A stretch of 64,000 nucleotides of DNA from Thiothrix caldifontis (lineage in GTDB: Bacteria > Pseudomonadota > Gammaproteobacteria > Thiotrichales > Thiotrichaceae): contig NZ_FNQP01000019.1 of NCBI RefSeq assembly GCF_900107695.1, positions 1 through 64,000 of the forward strand, read 5' to 3'. Shown in pieces: positions 19,361 to 29,287 of the stretch. A program made the position numbers and the translations under genes. The notes beneath the pieces were generated by a model. The model was given only the letters and a program-made list of their open reading frames with translations. It did no database searches and was not told where the DNA came from. Positions within the stretch are counted from its first letter, which is position 1. Each line of letters opens with the position of its first letter.

Positions 19361-20368
19361 ATGAGTATAACGATTACCCCCGATCAGCCATCCACGCAAC
19401 CAATGCCGGTTACAGTAACAGGTGAGATTTTCTCTACCTCAGCCTTTCGCGCCATTATTGCGCATGAGTTCCGCCTAAAACCGGTGCAAGTACGCGTAGC
19501 AACAACAGGCCAAGCGTTTACGATCCCCGCATTTTTGCGTACTCATTGGCGAGGTAAACAAACCCTCATCATCGGTGCAGGTTTTGATAAAACGGGGCTA
19601 ATTCCCAATATTGCCGCTGATGATTATGGCACTGTAATCGAAACATTAGCACAGGCGTTAACCACCACGAAGGTTGATTGCTTAGAAATACGTACCCCCC
19701 AACGTATTCCCTGTCTGAATGACACTGCCGATAAAGTCGAGTTGAATGTCGACATTCAACCTTCAGTGGAAACTATCTGGCAGAACCTCTCCAGTAATAC
19801 CCGTAAAAATATCCGTCGCCCTTTAAAAATGGGATTTACCTCGGTCATTGGGCTAAATTCGCAACTTTTGGATGAGTTTTACCAGTTGTATCGCATGAGT
19901 TTGCATGATCTTGGCAGTTTGCCGCATCCCAAATCATTTTTTATGGATTTGATGACACAATGCCCCAGTCAAGTTGAAATTTTTATGGGCTATATCGACG
20001 GTATTCCAGTGGTGTCATCCCTTAATTTTGTGAGTGAGGATGAAGTCTATGGTGCATGGTCAGGCATCCATACCCTGTACAAGAAGCACAATGTATTTCT
20101 CGCCATGCTGTGGCAGATGATTGAATATTGTGGAACAAGCGGGCGTAAAACTTACAACCTAGGACGCTCATCCGCAGGCAGCAACCCGCATCAATTCAAG
20201 CTAAAACTTGCCAATCGTAGCCACAAAATTTACTACTACCAATTACCAATCGCCAAGCCCTCTCCAACCGTTTCCAAGGTACAAGAAGCTGCTTCTTGGC
20301 TCATCCGCCATACCCCAGAAGTCGTTATGGATGGGTTATCTCGTGTCCTGCTCCACAAATTTTATTGA
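19361..20368 (+). CDS. FemAB-like GNAT-fold protein of an exopolysaccharide locus
   Basis: This encodes 335 residues with the FemAB/BioF2 double-GNAT layout. S-S-N-T-R-K-N-I-R-R-P is the typical 'TRKNIR' entry to the second acetyltransferase fold, followed by Y-Q-L-Y-R-M-S, G-A-W-S-G-I and N-L-G-R-S-S-A-G-S-N. Such proteins are regular members of XrtA/PEP-CTERM-type exopolysaccharide clusters and may acylate or aminoacylate a sugar or peptide. It begins at ATG 19361 with a weak ribosome binding site. It is the first of three same-strand genes followed by a glycosyltransferase after 24 bp. The substrate is unknown. Confidence 0.8.
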   Translation: MSITITPDQPSTQPMPVTVTGEIFSTSAFRAIIAHEFRLKPVQVRVATTGQAFTIPAFLRTHWRGKQTLIIGAGFDKTGLIPNIAADDYGTVIETLAQALTTTKVDCLEIRTPQRIPCLNDTADKVELNVDIQPSVETIWQNLSSNTRKNIRRPLKMGFTSVIGLNSQLLDEFYQLYRMSLHDLGSLPHPKSFFMDLMTQCPSQVEIFMGYIDGIPVVSSLNFVSEDEVYGAWSGIHTLYKKHNVFLAMLWQMIEYCGTSGRKTYNLGRSSAGSNPHQFKLKLANRSHKIYYYQLPIAKPSPTVSKVQEAASWLIRHTPEVVMDGLSRVLLHKFY

Positions 20369-20392
20369 ACACCACAGATGAAAGCTAACCAT

Positions 20393-21517
20393 ATGAAAAT
20401 TCTGGAAGTTTGCACCGTCAGCAGTTCAGCCTATGCGCTGGTTTTTCACCGTGCCCATGCACTGAATCAACGTCATGCCGGTAACATGCAGGTCGATATA
20501 CTGTGCAGTGATGGCCCTGAAGTTACATTAATGCAAGAACAAGGCATGAATGTCGTGGTAGAAACCCTGCACCGTAGCCTCAACCCATTGCAACTGGCAC
20601 GTTCTGCCTGGAATCTGCACCGTGCTATTCGTCAAGGGGATTACGATGCTGTGCATCTGCATTTTGGCATACCAGGGTTAGTCGGACGCTTTCTGGCTTT
20701 TTTTAATCACAAAATTGTCTGGATTTACCAAAGCCATGGCTACAGCATTGCAGAAAACACCAGCCCACTCGCACGTAAAGCTTATATTCTGATTGAAAAA
20801 CTGCTGAAAAAAACCGTGCGTTATTCACTGTTCCAGTTACGTGAAGATATGCAATTAGCACAGGAACATCACCTACTCGATGAAACACAAATGGTGTTTT
20901 TGGGGAATGGCATAGACGTAGAAAAATTCGAGCCAAGCCACACATCCCCTTCCGGCATCACGACGTTTGGTATGGTGGCACGCTTTGAGCCGATCAAAAA
21001 TCATGCCTTGCTATTGGATGCTGCCGAACACTTGGCAAAGCAGACCCGTGACTTCAAAATTAAACTCATTGGTCAAGGACATCTACAAGCCGAAGTACAA
21101 GCGGCTATCCAGCAAAAAGGGCTGACTGACGTGATTGAAATTCAAGCATACCGCAATGACATGCCAGCGTTTTATCAAAGCATTGATGTGGGCGTACTGA
21201 CCTCATTTGCTGAAGGTATTCCACGTGCTCTGATCGAGCCCATGGCCTCCGGCAAACCCGTTATTTGCACTGATGTTAAAGGCAGCCGCGAAGCTATCAT
21301 TGATCAGGAAACCGGCTTCAAAACCCCCATTGATTCCCCACAAATGCTTGCCGACCACATGCTTTGGTTCATTCAACACCCTGAACAACGCCAACAAATG
21401 GGTAAAACCGCACGTCAACATGCGATTCAACACTTCTCAGAATCACGGGTGCTCGATATTCTCGGTGAAATCTACCTATCTTGCCGTCCCCTCCAACTCA
21501 CGGGAGCCACAGTATGA
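20393..21517 (+). CDS. Glycosyltransferase family 4
   Basis: This encodes a 374-residue GT-B fold retaining glycosyltransferase that adds a sugar from a nucleotide donor to a lipid-linked polysaccharide intermediate. The N-terminal half is an acceptor domain (V-H-L-H-F-G-I-P-G). The C-terminal GT4 domain has V-A-R-F-E-P-I-K-N-H and the E-x7-E donor site E-G-I-P-R-A-L-I-E-P-M-A-S-G-K-P-V. I prefer ATG 20393, which gives the usual M-K-I-L start; ATG 20378 in the same frame is possible. The stop overlaps the deacetylase start (ATGA), so the genes are coupled. It belongs to the exopolysaccharide locus with the Wzc-like gene. Confidence 0.9.
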   Translation: MKILEVCTVSSSAYALVFHRAHALNQRHAGNMQVDILCSDGPEVTLMQEQGMNVVVETLHRSLNPLQLARSAWNLHRAIRQGDYDAVHLHFGIPGLVGRFLAFFNHKIVWIYQSHGYSIAENTSPLARKAYILIEKLLKKTVRYSLFQLREDMQLAQEHHLLDETQMVFLGNGIDVEKFEPSHTSPSGITTFGMVARFEPIKNHALLLDAAEHLAKQTRDFKIKLIGQGHLQAEVQAAIQQKGLTDVIEIQAYRNDMPAFYQSIDVGVLTSFAEGIPRALIEPMASGKPVICTDVKGSREAIIDQETGFKTPIDSPQMLADHMLWFIQHPEQRQQMGKTARQHAIQHFSESRVLDILGEIYLSCRPLQLTGATV

Positions 21518-22347
21518 TTTTTACGGCTGACATCGAAGATTGGCAGCAATCGGTTTACGATTTTGATCGGGCAGTTTCCAATCGTGTAGTACGCAATACC
21601 AGCCGTTTGCTGGATATTTTGGACGCACACAACATTAAGGGGACTTTTTTCATACAAGGCATGGTTGCCGAAAAATTTCCGCAACTGATTAAGAGCATTA
21701 CCCAAGCAGGTCACGAACTCGCCAGTCATTCACATACCCACCGAATGATTTATAACCTGACCGAAGCCCAATTTCGCGCCGAAATGCAGCGTTCCGTGGG
21801 GTCACTCGAAGACATTAGTGGTATCAAAGTCATCGGCTTTCGCGCCCCCACGTTCTCGGTACGTGATGATATTCTCGACTGGTATTGCGGTATATTACGG
21901 GAACAGGGGATCATTTACGACTCATCCATTATGCTGGCGACCGTCAGAAGCTGCTACGGCTTCAGCGATGACGGTATTTTGCAACGTATCGCTGAGCGCG
22001 GCTTAGACTGTTACCCCATGAGCGTCAGTCGCGTATTGGGCAAGAGTTTACCCGTGATGGGAGGCGGCTATTTTCGTATCTACCCCTACTGGTTATCGCG
22101 CTGGTTAGCACGTGATTTGGATCATGACACCAGCATTTTCTACATGCACCCTTATGAATTGGATACGCATGAACACCGTGAAGTGTCAAAACAGGTGAAT
22201 ATTCCCCTAAAAATGGCAGTACACCAATTTGCACGCCGCAGCAGTATTCCGGGAAAACTCAACAAACTGTTGCAGGATTATCCTTTTACTTCGTTTAGGG
22301 ATCATTACTACACCAACACGACTACGGCAATAAACGCGCTCCAATAA
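21514..22347 (+). CDS. Polysaccharide deacetylase (CE4, NodB fold)
   Basis: This encodes a 277-residue carbohydrate esterase family 4 protein. Motif 1 with the catalytic base and metal Asp is F-T-A-D-I-E-D-W, motif 2 is S-H-S-H-T-H, and motif 3 is F-R-A-P-T-F-S. The segment F-Y-M-H-P-Y-E-L completes the pattern seen in XrtA-system-associated deacetylases. No signal peptide is visible, so it may act in the cytosol or at the inner membrane on lipid-linked sugars. It starts at ATG 21514 inside the glycosyltransferase stop. Its last 26 bp overlap the convergent DUF457-like gene. N-deacetylation would give a positively charged surface polymer. Confidence 0.88.
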   Translation: MIFTADIEDWQQSVYDFDRAVSNRVVRNTSRLLDILDAHNIKGTFFIQGMVAEKFPQLIKSITQAGHELASHSHTHRMIYNLTEAQFRAEMQRSVGSLEDISGIKVIGFRAPTFSVRDDILDWYCGILREQGIIYDSSIMLATVRSCYGFSDDGILQRIAERGLDCYPMSVSRVLGKSLPVMGGGYFRIYPYWLSRWLARDLDHDTSIFYMHPYELDTHEHREVSKQVNIPLKMAVHQFARRSSIPGKLNKLLQDYPFTSFRDHYYTNTTTAINALQ

Positions 22348-23014
22348 TGCGGTAGGTATCCGCACTCAGCAAAGTATCCCAAAATGCATGGGAATCCGGT
22401 ACAACGGCCCATGCAATAATGGTAGCCACTACCAAGGCCGTCGACTTCTCGCGTTTTTTCCAATCGAGTATTTTTAATGCTGTACCAAAGGAACGTTTAA
22501 TGCGGTGGTTCATAAAATCCACACTGTACAACTCATCCAACACCAGATGCAGCACAAACCCCAAAAATACAAACAGACCAAATAGCCATGCAATAAACGG
22601 GCTTTCACCCATCACATGGAAGGCAAAGGCAGCCGTCAAAAACATGAACAATACCGCAGCAACGAGCGAATGAATCGAGCCACGGTGTGTGGTGTATTCA
22701 TGAAACACCGTCCAGATAGGAAAGCGGATTAACCCAAACGTGATTAATCCCACACCCCATAACTCCACAATCGACAGATTATTCTGATTGGAAAATACCA
22801 CCATAAACGCGGCAATAATCGCAAACAGAGAAAACATAATGCGACTGGGGTAAGCGTGCTGCAAATCAATATCGGGCAAAATACCGCCGATTGTTCCCAG
22901 CAACGCTAACATCAACGCTTCACGCGGCTCCACTAACCCTACTTGCAGGCAAAGGACGGACAATAAACCCGCCCCCGCTGCTGCCACGGTAATATGGGTA
23001 CTAAAATTCGCCAT
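22322..23014 (-). CDS. DUF457/YdjM-like inner-membrane metal-dependent hydrolase
   Basis: This encodes a 230-residue polytopic membrane protein of the group annotated as membrane-bound metal-dependent hydrolases. It has about five hydrophobic segments. The pattern of putative metal ligands is seen as T-H early, G-G-I-L-P-D-I-D, H-E-Y-T-T-H-R-G-S-I-H-S and L-H-L-V-L-D. The family is sometimes linked to LexA-controlled YdjM, but the substrate is unknown. It ends inside the deacetylase gene on the other strand (26 bp overlap) and starts 12 bp beyond the thrC stop, so it may be read through from the thrC operon. Confidence 0.8.
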   Translation of the reverse strand: MANFSTHITVAAAGAGLLSVLCLQVGLVEPREALMLALLGTIGGILPDIDLQHAYPSRIMFSLFAIIAAFMVVFSNQNNLSIVELWGVGLITFGLIRFPIWTVFHEYTTHRGSIHSLVAAVLFMFLTAAFAFHVMGESPFIAWLFGLFVFLGFVLHLVLDELYSVDFMNHRIKRSFGTALKILDWKKREKSTALVVATIIAWAVVPDSHAFWDTLLSADTYRIIGARLLP

Positions 23015-23026
23015 CTGTGATGCAGC

Positions 23027-24472
23027 TTATGCTGTTTTAGTCACAATAAACTGCTTGATGGCCTCAGCGTCTGCTGCCATCACCTCGAAACGCTGCGGCA
23101 AACTTTCCAAATTCTCCATCCCCGCAGGGCGTACCGGATCACGCCCTAAAGCCTCACGAATAGCATCTTCAAACTTCGCAGGTAACGCGGTTTCTAGCAC
23201 TAACATCGGCACACCGGGTTCACGCAACTCCAAGGCCACTTTCAAACCATCTGCCGTGTGCGTGTCAATCATCACACCGTAGGTTTCAAACGTTTGACGA
23301 ATGGTTTGCATTCGATGCGTATGCGAACTCACACCCGACTGGAAACCAAAACTAGGTACACGTGTAAAAGCCGCTGGTTCACTAAACTCAGACGAAGCGA
23401 GATTAAATGCGCCCCCCTTATCAACTTCGCTCCACAAAGCACGTACTTTATCGCCATCACGCCCCACTAAGTCAAACACGAAACGCTCAAAATTAGACGC
23501 TTTGGAAATATCCATCGACGGGCTACTGGTATGGTAAGTATTTGCCGAACCACGCGGACGGTACACACCGGTGCGGAAAAACTCATCCAACACATCGTTT
23601 TCGTTGGTTGCTACGACTAGATGTTTGATCGGCAATCCCATCATGCGTGCAATATGTCCGGCACACACGTTGCCAAAATTACCAGAAGGCACCGCAAAAC
23701 TTACCTGCTGATCATTGGAGTCAGTTGCCGCAAAATAACCTTTGAAGTAGTACACAATCTGTGCCGCTACCCGCCCCCAGTTGATTGAATTAACAGCACC
23801 AATCTTATGTGCTGCTTTAAACACATGATCATTCGACACCGCTTTCACAATGTCCTGACAGTCATCGAATACCCCTTTCACCGCAATATTGAAAATATTG
23901 GCATCTTGCAAACTAAACATTTGTGCGGTTTGGAAACGGCTCATCTTGCCATGTGGTGACAGCATGAACACATTCACACCGTGCTTGCCACGCATGGCAT
24001 ATTCAGCAGAGGATCCGGTATCTCCAGAAGTTGCACCCAAAATATTGATGCCCTGACCCGCCTTATCCAGCACGTATTCAAACAAATTGCCGAGCAATTG
24101 CATGGCCATGTCTTTAAATGCAATCGTTGGGCCATTCGACAAACACAGCAAATGCAAGTCCGGCTCAAGCGTATGCAACGGGGTAATGTCTGCGGCATTA
24201 TCACCGTCACGCACATTGCAATACACTTCAGCGGTGTAAGTCTTGTCGATAATCACTTGCAAATCAGCCGCAGGAATGTCGGTCGCAAAGCGCGACAGCA
24301 CCGCAAACGCCAGTTCGCGGTAGTTCATGTTGCGCATTTGCGTCAAATCATCTGTACTGAATTGCGGGTAAGTTTCCGGCAAATACAAACCACCATCTGG
24401 TGCAAGCCCGCCCAATAGGATTTCAGTAAAAGATTGCGCAGGCGATTGCCCGCGAGTCGAAATGTATTTCAT
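23027..24472 (-). CDS. thrC: Threonine synthase
   Basis: This encodes a 481-residue PLP enzyme that converts O-phosphohomoserine to threonine. The PLP lysine is in P-T-I-A-F-K-D-M-A-M-Q, the phosphate-binding loop is G-A-T-S-G-D-T-G-S-S, and V-P-S-G-N-F-G-N-V holds the cofactor ring. The length matches the longer proteobacterial/fungal class. It starts 6 bp after hom and completes an alaC-hom-thrC operon on the minus strand. thrB (homoserine kinase) is not in the window. Confidence 0.97.
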   Translation of the reverse strand: MKYISTRGQSPAQSFTEILLGGLAPDGGLYLPETYPQFSTDDLTQMRNMNYRELAFAVLSRFATDIPAADLQVIIDKTYTAEVYCNVRDGDNAADITPLHTLEPDLHLLCLSNGPTIAFKDMAMQLLGNLFEYVLDKAGQGINILGATSGDTGSSAEYAMRGKHGVNVFMLSPHGKMSRFQTAQMFSLQDANIFNIAVKGVFDDCQDIVKAVSNDHVFKAAHKIGAVNSINWGRVAAQIVYYFKGYFAATDSNDQQVSFAVPSGNFGNVCAGHIARMMGLPIKHLVVATNENDVLDEFFRTGVYRPRGSANTYHTSSPSMDISKASNFERFVFDLVGRDGDKVRALWSEVDKGGAFNLASSEFSEPAAFTRVPSFGFQSGVSSHTHRMQTIRQTFETYGVMIDTHTADGLKVALELREPGVPMLVLETALPAKFEDAIREALGRDPVRPAGMENLESLPQRFEVMAADAEAIKQFIVTKTA

Positions 24473-24478
24473 GATTGT

Positions 24479-25789
24479 TTAGCCCAAAGTCTCTACACGG
24501 ATACGCGTTACGCTACTGCAAATAGTCTCCAGTGCTTCAATCGCCGCAATCGCCTCATTCATATTGCCTTCGCGTACTCGTTGGGTCAGCATGATGATGT
24601 CCACTTTATCCACACCACTGGTAGGTTCTTTCTGAATAAAAGCTTCAATACTGATCTGGCGCTCGCCCATAATGCGGGTCACATCTGCTAATACACCGGG
24701 GCGGTCTAGTGCGCACATTCTCAAGTAAAATGCGGTTTCCACCTCATCAATCGGCAGAATAGCAGTATCCTCAAGCTGTGAAGGCTGGAATGCCAAATGC
24801 GGTACACGATTTTCCGGGTCAGCCGTTAATGCACGGGTAATATCCACCAAATCAGCAATTACGGCGGAAGCCGTCGGCTCCGCACCCGCACCCGCCCCGT
24901 AATACAAGGTAGCACCGACCGCATCACCTTTCACCAATACCGCATTCATGACGCCATCCACATTCGCAATCAAACGCCGTTGCGGAATGAGGGTTGGGTG
25001 TACGCGCTGCTCGATCCCCGCATCAGTACGACGGGCAATTCCCAATAGTTTAATACGGTAGCCCAATTCAGCCGCGTAACTCACGTCTTCAGCCGTGATT
25101 TTGGAAATGCCTTCCGTATAAGTTTGCTTAAATTGCAGCGGAATACCGAATGCAATGGAAGACAAAATGGTCAGCTTATGGCCTGCATCAATACCTTCTA
25201 CATCAAACGTCGGATCCGCCTCGGCATAGCCCAACGCTTGGGCTTCAGACAATACATCGCCAAAACTGCGGCCTTTGTCACGCATTTCGGTCAGAATAAA
25301 GTTGCTCGTACCGTTGATGATACCCGCCAACCATTCAATACGGTTTGCAGCCAAACCTTCGCGCACCGCCTTGATGACCGGAATACCGCCTGCAACGGCC
25401 GCTTCAAACGCGACCATCACGCCTTTGGCTTGGGCAGCAGCAAAAATCTCATTGCCGTGCAAGGCAATCAATGCTTTGTTTGCAGTAACGACGTGTTTGC
25501 CATTATTAATCGCCTGCAACACCAAATCACGCGCCACGGTATAGCCACCGATCAATTCGACCACAATTTGGATGTCGGGGTCGTTAACCACATCGAAAGC
25601 GTCCTGCGTTAAACGCACGTTTCCCAAGCCTAATTCTTCTGCACGGCTGAGGTCGAGGTTTGCAGCATAGTCAATCACAATACCGCGACCTGCACGGCGG
25701 GCAATTTCTTCTGCATTACGCTTCAACACAATGGCAGTACCACCACCGACAGTCCCCAGCCCCAGCAGGCCAACCTTGACGGGATCCAT
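24479..25789 (-). CDS. hom: Homoserine dehydrogenase
   Basis: This encodes 436 residues that reduce aspartate semialdehyde to homoserine with NAD(P)H, the branch point to threonine and methionine. The Rossmann motif is L-G-L-G-T-V-G-G-G-T, the catalytic region includes A-N-K-A-L-I-A and G-I-I-N-G-T-S-N-F-I-L, and a C-terminal ACT domain (D-R-P-G-V-L-A-D-V-T) gives threonine feedback. It is the monofunctional form, not fused to aspartokinase. I chose ATG 25789 because AAAGGAG sits 5 bases before it; a GTG two codons earlier abuts that site. The alaC stop lies within this ribosome binding region. Confidence 0.96.
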   Translation of the reverse strand: MDPVKVGLLGLGTVGGGTAIVLKRNAEEIARRAGRGIVIDYAANLDLSRAEELGLGNVRLTQDAFDVVNDPDIQIVVELIGGYTVARDLVLQAINNGKHVVTANKALIALHGNEIFAAAQAKGVMVAFEAAVAGGIPVIKAVREGLAANRIEWLAGIINGTSNFILTEMRDKGRSFGDVLSEAQALGYAEADPTFDVEGIDAGHKLTILSSIAFGIPLQFKQTYTEGISKITAEDVSYAAELGYRIKLLGIARRTDAGIEQRVHPTLIPQRRLIANVDGVMNAVLVKGDAVGATLYYGAGAGAEPTASAVIADLVDITRALTADPENRVPHLAFQPSQLEDTAILPIDEVETAFYLRMCALDRPGVLADVTRIMGERQISIEAFIQKEPTSGVDKVDIIMLTQRVREGNMNEAIAAIEALETICSSVTRIRVETLG

Positions 25790-25791
25790 GC

Positions 25792-26985
25792 TCACTCCTT
25801 TAAACCTTGATCTTTACGAAACATTTGTTTGATATTACGGATCGCCTGACGAGTACGGTGTTCGTTTTCAATCAGACTGAAACGCACATGATCGTCGCCG
25901 TACTCACCGAAACCAATCCCCGGTGACACTGCCACTTGTGCATCTTTCAACAACTTTTTAGCGAATTCCAACGAACCCATCGCAGCATACTGTTCGGGAA
26001 TTTTTGCCCACACGAACATGCTGGCTTTGGGGCGTTCAACTGCCCAACCTGCTGCATTTAAACCATCGCACAACACATTGCGGCGACTTTCGTACATTGC
26101 GCTAATTTCTTTGACGCAATCTTGCGGGCCATCCAGTGCAGCAATCGCAGCAATCTGGATGGGTGCAAACATACCGTAATCTAGATACGACTTAATACGC
26201 TCCAGCGCTTTGACCAACACAGGATTACCGCACATAAAGCCAACACGCCAGCCCGGCATATTGTAGGTTTTAGACAGAGAATAGAATTCCACCGCAATGT
26301 CTTTCGCCCCCGGCACTTGCAGGATCGATGGCGCTTGATAGCCATCAAAGCAAATCTCACCGTAAGCAATGTCGTGGATAACCCAAACGTCATGCTCTTT
26401 GGCGACTTTGATCACGCGCTCGAAAAAGTCGAGCTCTACGCACTGCCCGGTTGGATTGCCGGGGAAATTGATGATCAACATTTTGGGCTTAGGCCACGAG
26501 TTTTTTATCGCGGCTTCCAGCTCGACAAAGAAATCCTTACCTTCCACCAGCGGCACATGGCGAATATCGGCATCTGCAATAATGCTGCCATACGGGTGGA
26601 TCGGATAGGCGGGATTTGGCACGAGTACGGTATCACCTCGGCTTAACGTTGCCAGAGCCAAATGTGCCAAGCCTTCTTTAGAGCCGATGGTCACAATCGC
26701 TTCGGTTTCCGGGTCAATGTCCACGTCAAACTTACGTTTGTACCAATTGCTAATGGCTTTACGCAAACGCGGAATGCCCCGAGACATCGAATAGCGATGC
26801 GTGTCACCACGTTGCGCTGCTTCTACCAGTTTGTCTACAATGTGTTTAGGCGTCGGCTGATCGGGATTACCCATCCCGAAGTCGATAATATCTTCGCCTT
26901 TGGCGCGTGCTTCCCGCTTAAGCGCATCGGTGATTTTGAAAACATAGGTGGGAAGCCGGTTTATTCTTTGAAAATCGTCCTGCAC
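25792..26985 (-). CDS. alaC: Alanine/glutamate-pyruvate-type aminotransferase AlaC
   Basis: This encodes a 397-residue fold-type I PLP aminotransferase of the AlaC group, which makes alanine from pyruvate and glutamate. Landmarks are [26 protein letters not shown], and the PLP lysine in [16 protein letters not shown] 26985 is chosen because AGGA lies 9 bases upstream and V-Q-D-D-F-Q-R-I begins the conserved part; an upstream open frame to 27069 has no ribosome binding site. alaC next to hom and thrC is a common gammaproteobacterial arrangement that links it to aspartate-family amino acids. Confidence 0.92.
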   Translation of the reverse strand: MQDDFQRINRLPTYVFKITDALKREARAKGEDIIDFGMGNPDQPTPKHIVDKLVEAAQRGDTHRYSMSRGIPRLRKAISNWYKRKFDVDIDPETEAIVTIGSKEGLAHLALATLSRGDTVLVPNPAYPIHPYGSIIADADIRHVPLVEGKDFFVELEAAIKNSWPKPKMLIINFPGNPTGQCVELDFFERVIKVAKEHDVWVIHDIAYGEICFDGYQAPSILQVPGAKDIAVEFYSLSKTYNMPGWRVGFMCGNPVLVKALERIKSYLDYGMFAPIQIAAIAALDGPQDCVKEISAMYESRRNVLCDGLNAAGWAVERPKASMFVWAKIPEQYAAMGSLEFAKKLLKDAQVAVSPGIGFGEYGDDHVRFSLIENEHRTRQAIRNIKQMFRKDQGLKE

Positions 26986-27096
26986 GGTTCTGTGTCCTGG
27001 AAGAAAACAACCCATCACTGGGGCCATTGTTAAACCAGCCACATTACAATTCACTATGCAGGCTGTCAATTACAGATAAAGGCCAAGGTAAGCTAA

Positions 27097-27468
27097 ATGA
27101 AGTTCAGCGAGGAATTGAATAGCGCTCATTACCGCATTACCGGTTACGATGATGCATGGATAGCCGTCAATCAAAACACTCTAACCAGCAGCTTTTTAGT
27201 CGGTTCGCAAACACTGATCACAGACTGGCAACCGCAATCCATTCTGGAACTACAACCAACACATTTAGCACCCTTGTTTGCGATTGGAGCAGAAGTGATC
27301 TTGATTGGCACAGGGAAAAATCAACAATTTCCACAACCTGATACCTGGAAAGTGTTGGTACAACACGGTGTGGGTTTTGAAGTGATGACGACTGCTGCTG
27401 CTTGCCGCACTTATAATGTATTGTTGTCCGAGGCAAGACGTGTAGCGGCAGCGTTTTTCTTAAATTAG
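27097..27468 (+). CDS. Mth938-like domain protein (DUF498)
   Basis: This encodes a 123-residue protein of the Mth938/NDUFAF3-like family, a small alpha/beta fold of unknown biochemical activity that in mitochondria helps assemble complex I. Family marks are [17 protein letters not shown] and [13 protein letters not shown]. The length is typical. It is divergent from alaC and its last 4 bp overlap the end of the convergent rpoS gene. Confidence 0.82.
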   Translation: MKFSEELNSAHYRITGYDDAWIAVNQNTLTSSFLVGSQTLITDWQPQSILELQPTHLAPLFAIGAEVILIGTGKNQQFPQPDTWKVLVQHGVGFEVMTTAAACRTYNVLLSEARRVAAAFFLN

Positions 27469-28481
27469 CCAATACCTAACAGATTTTCACCTGACAAACC
27501 TTTGTTTTCCAAAATACGGCGTAACCGTTTCAGCGCATCCATCTGAATTTGACGAACCCGTTCGCGGGTTAAACCCAAGGCTTCACCCACTTGTTCGAGC
27601 GTAGCGCGTTCGTGACCGTGTAAACCAAAACGGCGTACAATTACTTCTTTTTGCTTGAACTCCAACTGACCTAACCAACTATCAACTGACTGAGTAATAT
27701 CTTCATCTTCTAAGCGACTGTCCGGCTCATCACTGGTTTCCGCGCTGACGAAATCGACCAAAGGACTATCACTGTCTTTGCCGACGGTCACATCCAACGA
27801 CGTAATGCGTTCGTTGAAATCCAACAATTTGCGTAAGACTTCAATCGGTTTGTCTAACGCTTCCGCCACCTCCGGCAAAGAGGGTTCATACCCCAACTTT
27901 TGGGTCATTTCCCGCACTTTGCGTAGATAAGCATTCAGCTCTTTATTCACATGAATAGGCAAGCGAATGGTGCGTGTTTGATTCATCAAGGCACGTTCAA
28001 TATTTTGACGAATCCACCAAGTGGCATATGTTGAAAAACGGAAACCACGCTCTGGGTCAAACTTTTCAACTGCATGAATCAACCCCAAATTGCCTTCTTC
28101 AATTAAGTCAGGCAAAGGCAAACCACGTCCCATGTAACGGCGGGCAATTTTCACTACCAAGCGCAAATTACAGGTAATCATTTTTTTGCGACCAAATTCA
28201 TCACCATCACGGGCGAGACGACCATAAAAAACTTCTTCTTCAGAGGTTAACAGCGGAGAAAATTCAATTTCACGCAAATACAACTGAGTAGCATCAATTT
28301 CACCTGTGGAGACTGACACAGGAACTTGTTCGGTCAGATTAAGGGATGCATCTTCATCTAAGACATCATCATTGATATTGTCATCCTCAAGGTCATCGTC
28401 CAGTTCTATAACATCGACGGCTTCCGATGACACGAAAGCTACCACTTTTTTACTATCTATATGGGTCTGTGGTCGTGACAT
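27465..28481 (-). CDS. rpoS: Stationary-phase sigma factor RpoS
   Basis: This encodes a 338-residue group 2 sigma-70 factor for the general stress response. It has region 1.2 ([10 protein letters not shown]), region 2 with [13 protein letters not shown] and [13 protein letters not shown], region 3, and region 4 ending in [16 protein letters not shown]. RpoS rather than RpoD is supported by the short acidic N-terminus, the lack of the large insert, and [19 protein letters not shown] lies 8 bases before ATG 28481; earlier in-frame ATGs lack this. The usual nlpD gene is not upstream. Instead a 326-bp AT-rich region precedes it, which could hold a long leader. Confidence 0.93.
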   Translation of the reverse strand: MSRPQTHIDSKKVVAFVSSEAVDVIELDDDLEDDNINDDVLDEDASLNLTEQVPVSVSTGEIDATQLYLREIEFSPLLTSEEEVFYGRLARDGDEFGRKKMITCNLRLVVKIARRYMGRGLPLPDLIEEGNLGLIHAVEKFDPERGFRFSTYATWWIRQNIERALMNQTRTIRLPIHVNKELNAYLRKVREMTQKLGYEPSLPEVAEALDKPIEVLRKLLDFNERITSLDVTVGKDSDSPLVDFVSAETSDEPDSRLEDEDITQSVDSWLGQLEFKQKEVIVRRFGLHGHERATLEQVGEALGLTRERVRQIQMDALKRLRRILENKGLSGENLLGIG

Positions 28482-28807
28482 TCCTGAGACTCCTTTGTGT
28501 AAAGGCATTGTTGCCTTGTTTGGTATTTTCAGCATAAAACAATCGGATTTGTATTACTGAGCTGACACAAATCACATTAACCCCAGCAGGCATAACATGC
28601 TTTCAATATTATTATTTTTACACATTAGCACAAATCGACATCAACGAGAAGACATTAACGCAAACTTAACGAAACACATAACCATTTAATTTCAAAGAAA
28701 ATTATTTTCTAATAAATAAAAGTGATTAAAAGTTATCCTGAACAGCGCCTGAACACAGAAAAAATAATTCAGAACGTCATCAAGAAATCAATCTATTTTT
28801 CAAAAAA
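28482..28807. other. 326-bp AT-rich intergenic region upstream of rpoS
   Basis: No gene is seen. The region is AT-rich and contains a perfect 15-bp dyad, AGAAAATTATTTTCT, at 28696-28710, and a smaller GCAT-AAC-ATGC dyad near 28590. rpoS promoters and a long 5' leader are the likely content, as in other gammaproteobacteria where small RNAs act on the rpoS leader. The 3' end of the DUF3106-like gene abuts its right side without an obvious terminator. Confidence 0.45.
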
Positions 28808-29287
28808 CTAGTATGCCCCATATTTCTGCTGCAAGTCTTTCATATAAGCCTTACGCTCAGCATCATTCATATTGCGCCATTGTTCACGTAATTGCTTACG
28901 CTCTGCCTCTGGCAACTTTTTTACCCACTCATGCCATTGCTTAATCTTGGCCTTCTGTGCTGGTGACATTAATTTGTAACGTTTGAGCTGTTTAGCAATT
29001 TTCTTCTGTTGATCAGTGGAAAGCTGCTTCCACTCACCAAAACGTTGCTTGATTCGAGTACGCTCTGCCGCTGATTTTGCAGCCCAACGACGTAAATTAT
29101 CTTGGGTCTTATCCGATAAAGACTCCCACTCGCTTTGAAAAGACTTTAATATCGACTTTTCATTATCACTCAGCATCTCCCACGTTACCGTACCTGCCAT
29201 TGAGTTCCCCCCCATAAACGACATTATCGCCATTAGGAGCGCCATTAAAAAACCAATAAAATGACGTTTATTGCTGCTGTTGTTCAT
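28808..29287 (-). CDS. DUF3106-like secreted protein
   Basis: This encodes 159 residues. A signal peptide with a hydrophobic stretch (G-F-L-M-A-L-L-M-A-I-M-S-F-M) and likely cleavage after S-M-A-G is followed by repeating W-x(10-20)-L-S/P units rich in Lys, Gln and Arg. Examples are W-E-S-L-S-D-K-T, W-K-Q-L-S-T-D-Q and W-R-N-M-N-D-A-E-R. This is the DUF3106 pattern of charged helical hairpins, somewhat like Spy/CpxP. GGAG lies 7 bases before the ATG, which lies inside the preceding small gene. It is last in the sigma factor operon. It may be a periplasmic chaperone-like stress protein; the function is unknown. Confidence 0.72.
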   Translation of the reverse strand: MNNSSNKRHFIGFLMALLMAIMSFMGGNSMAGTVTWEMLSDNEKSILKSFQSEWESLSDKTQDNLRRWAAKSAAERTRIKQRFGEWKQLSTDQQKKIAKQLKRYKLMSPAQKAKIKQWHEWVKKLPEAERKQLREQWRNMNDAERKAYMKDLQQKYGAY

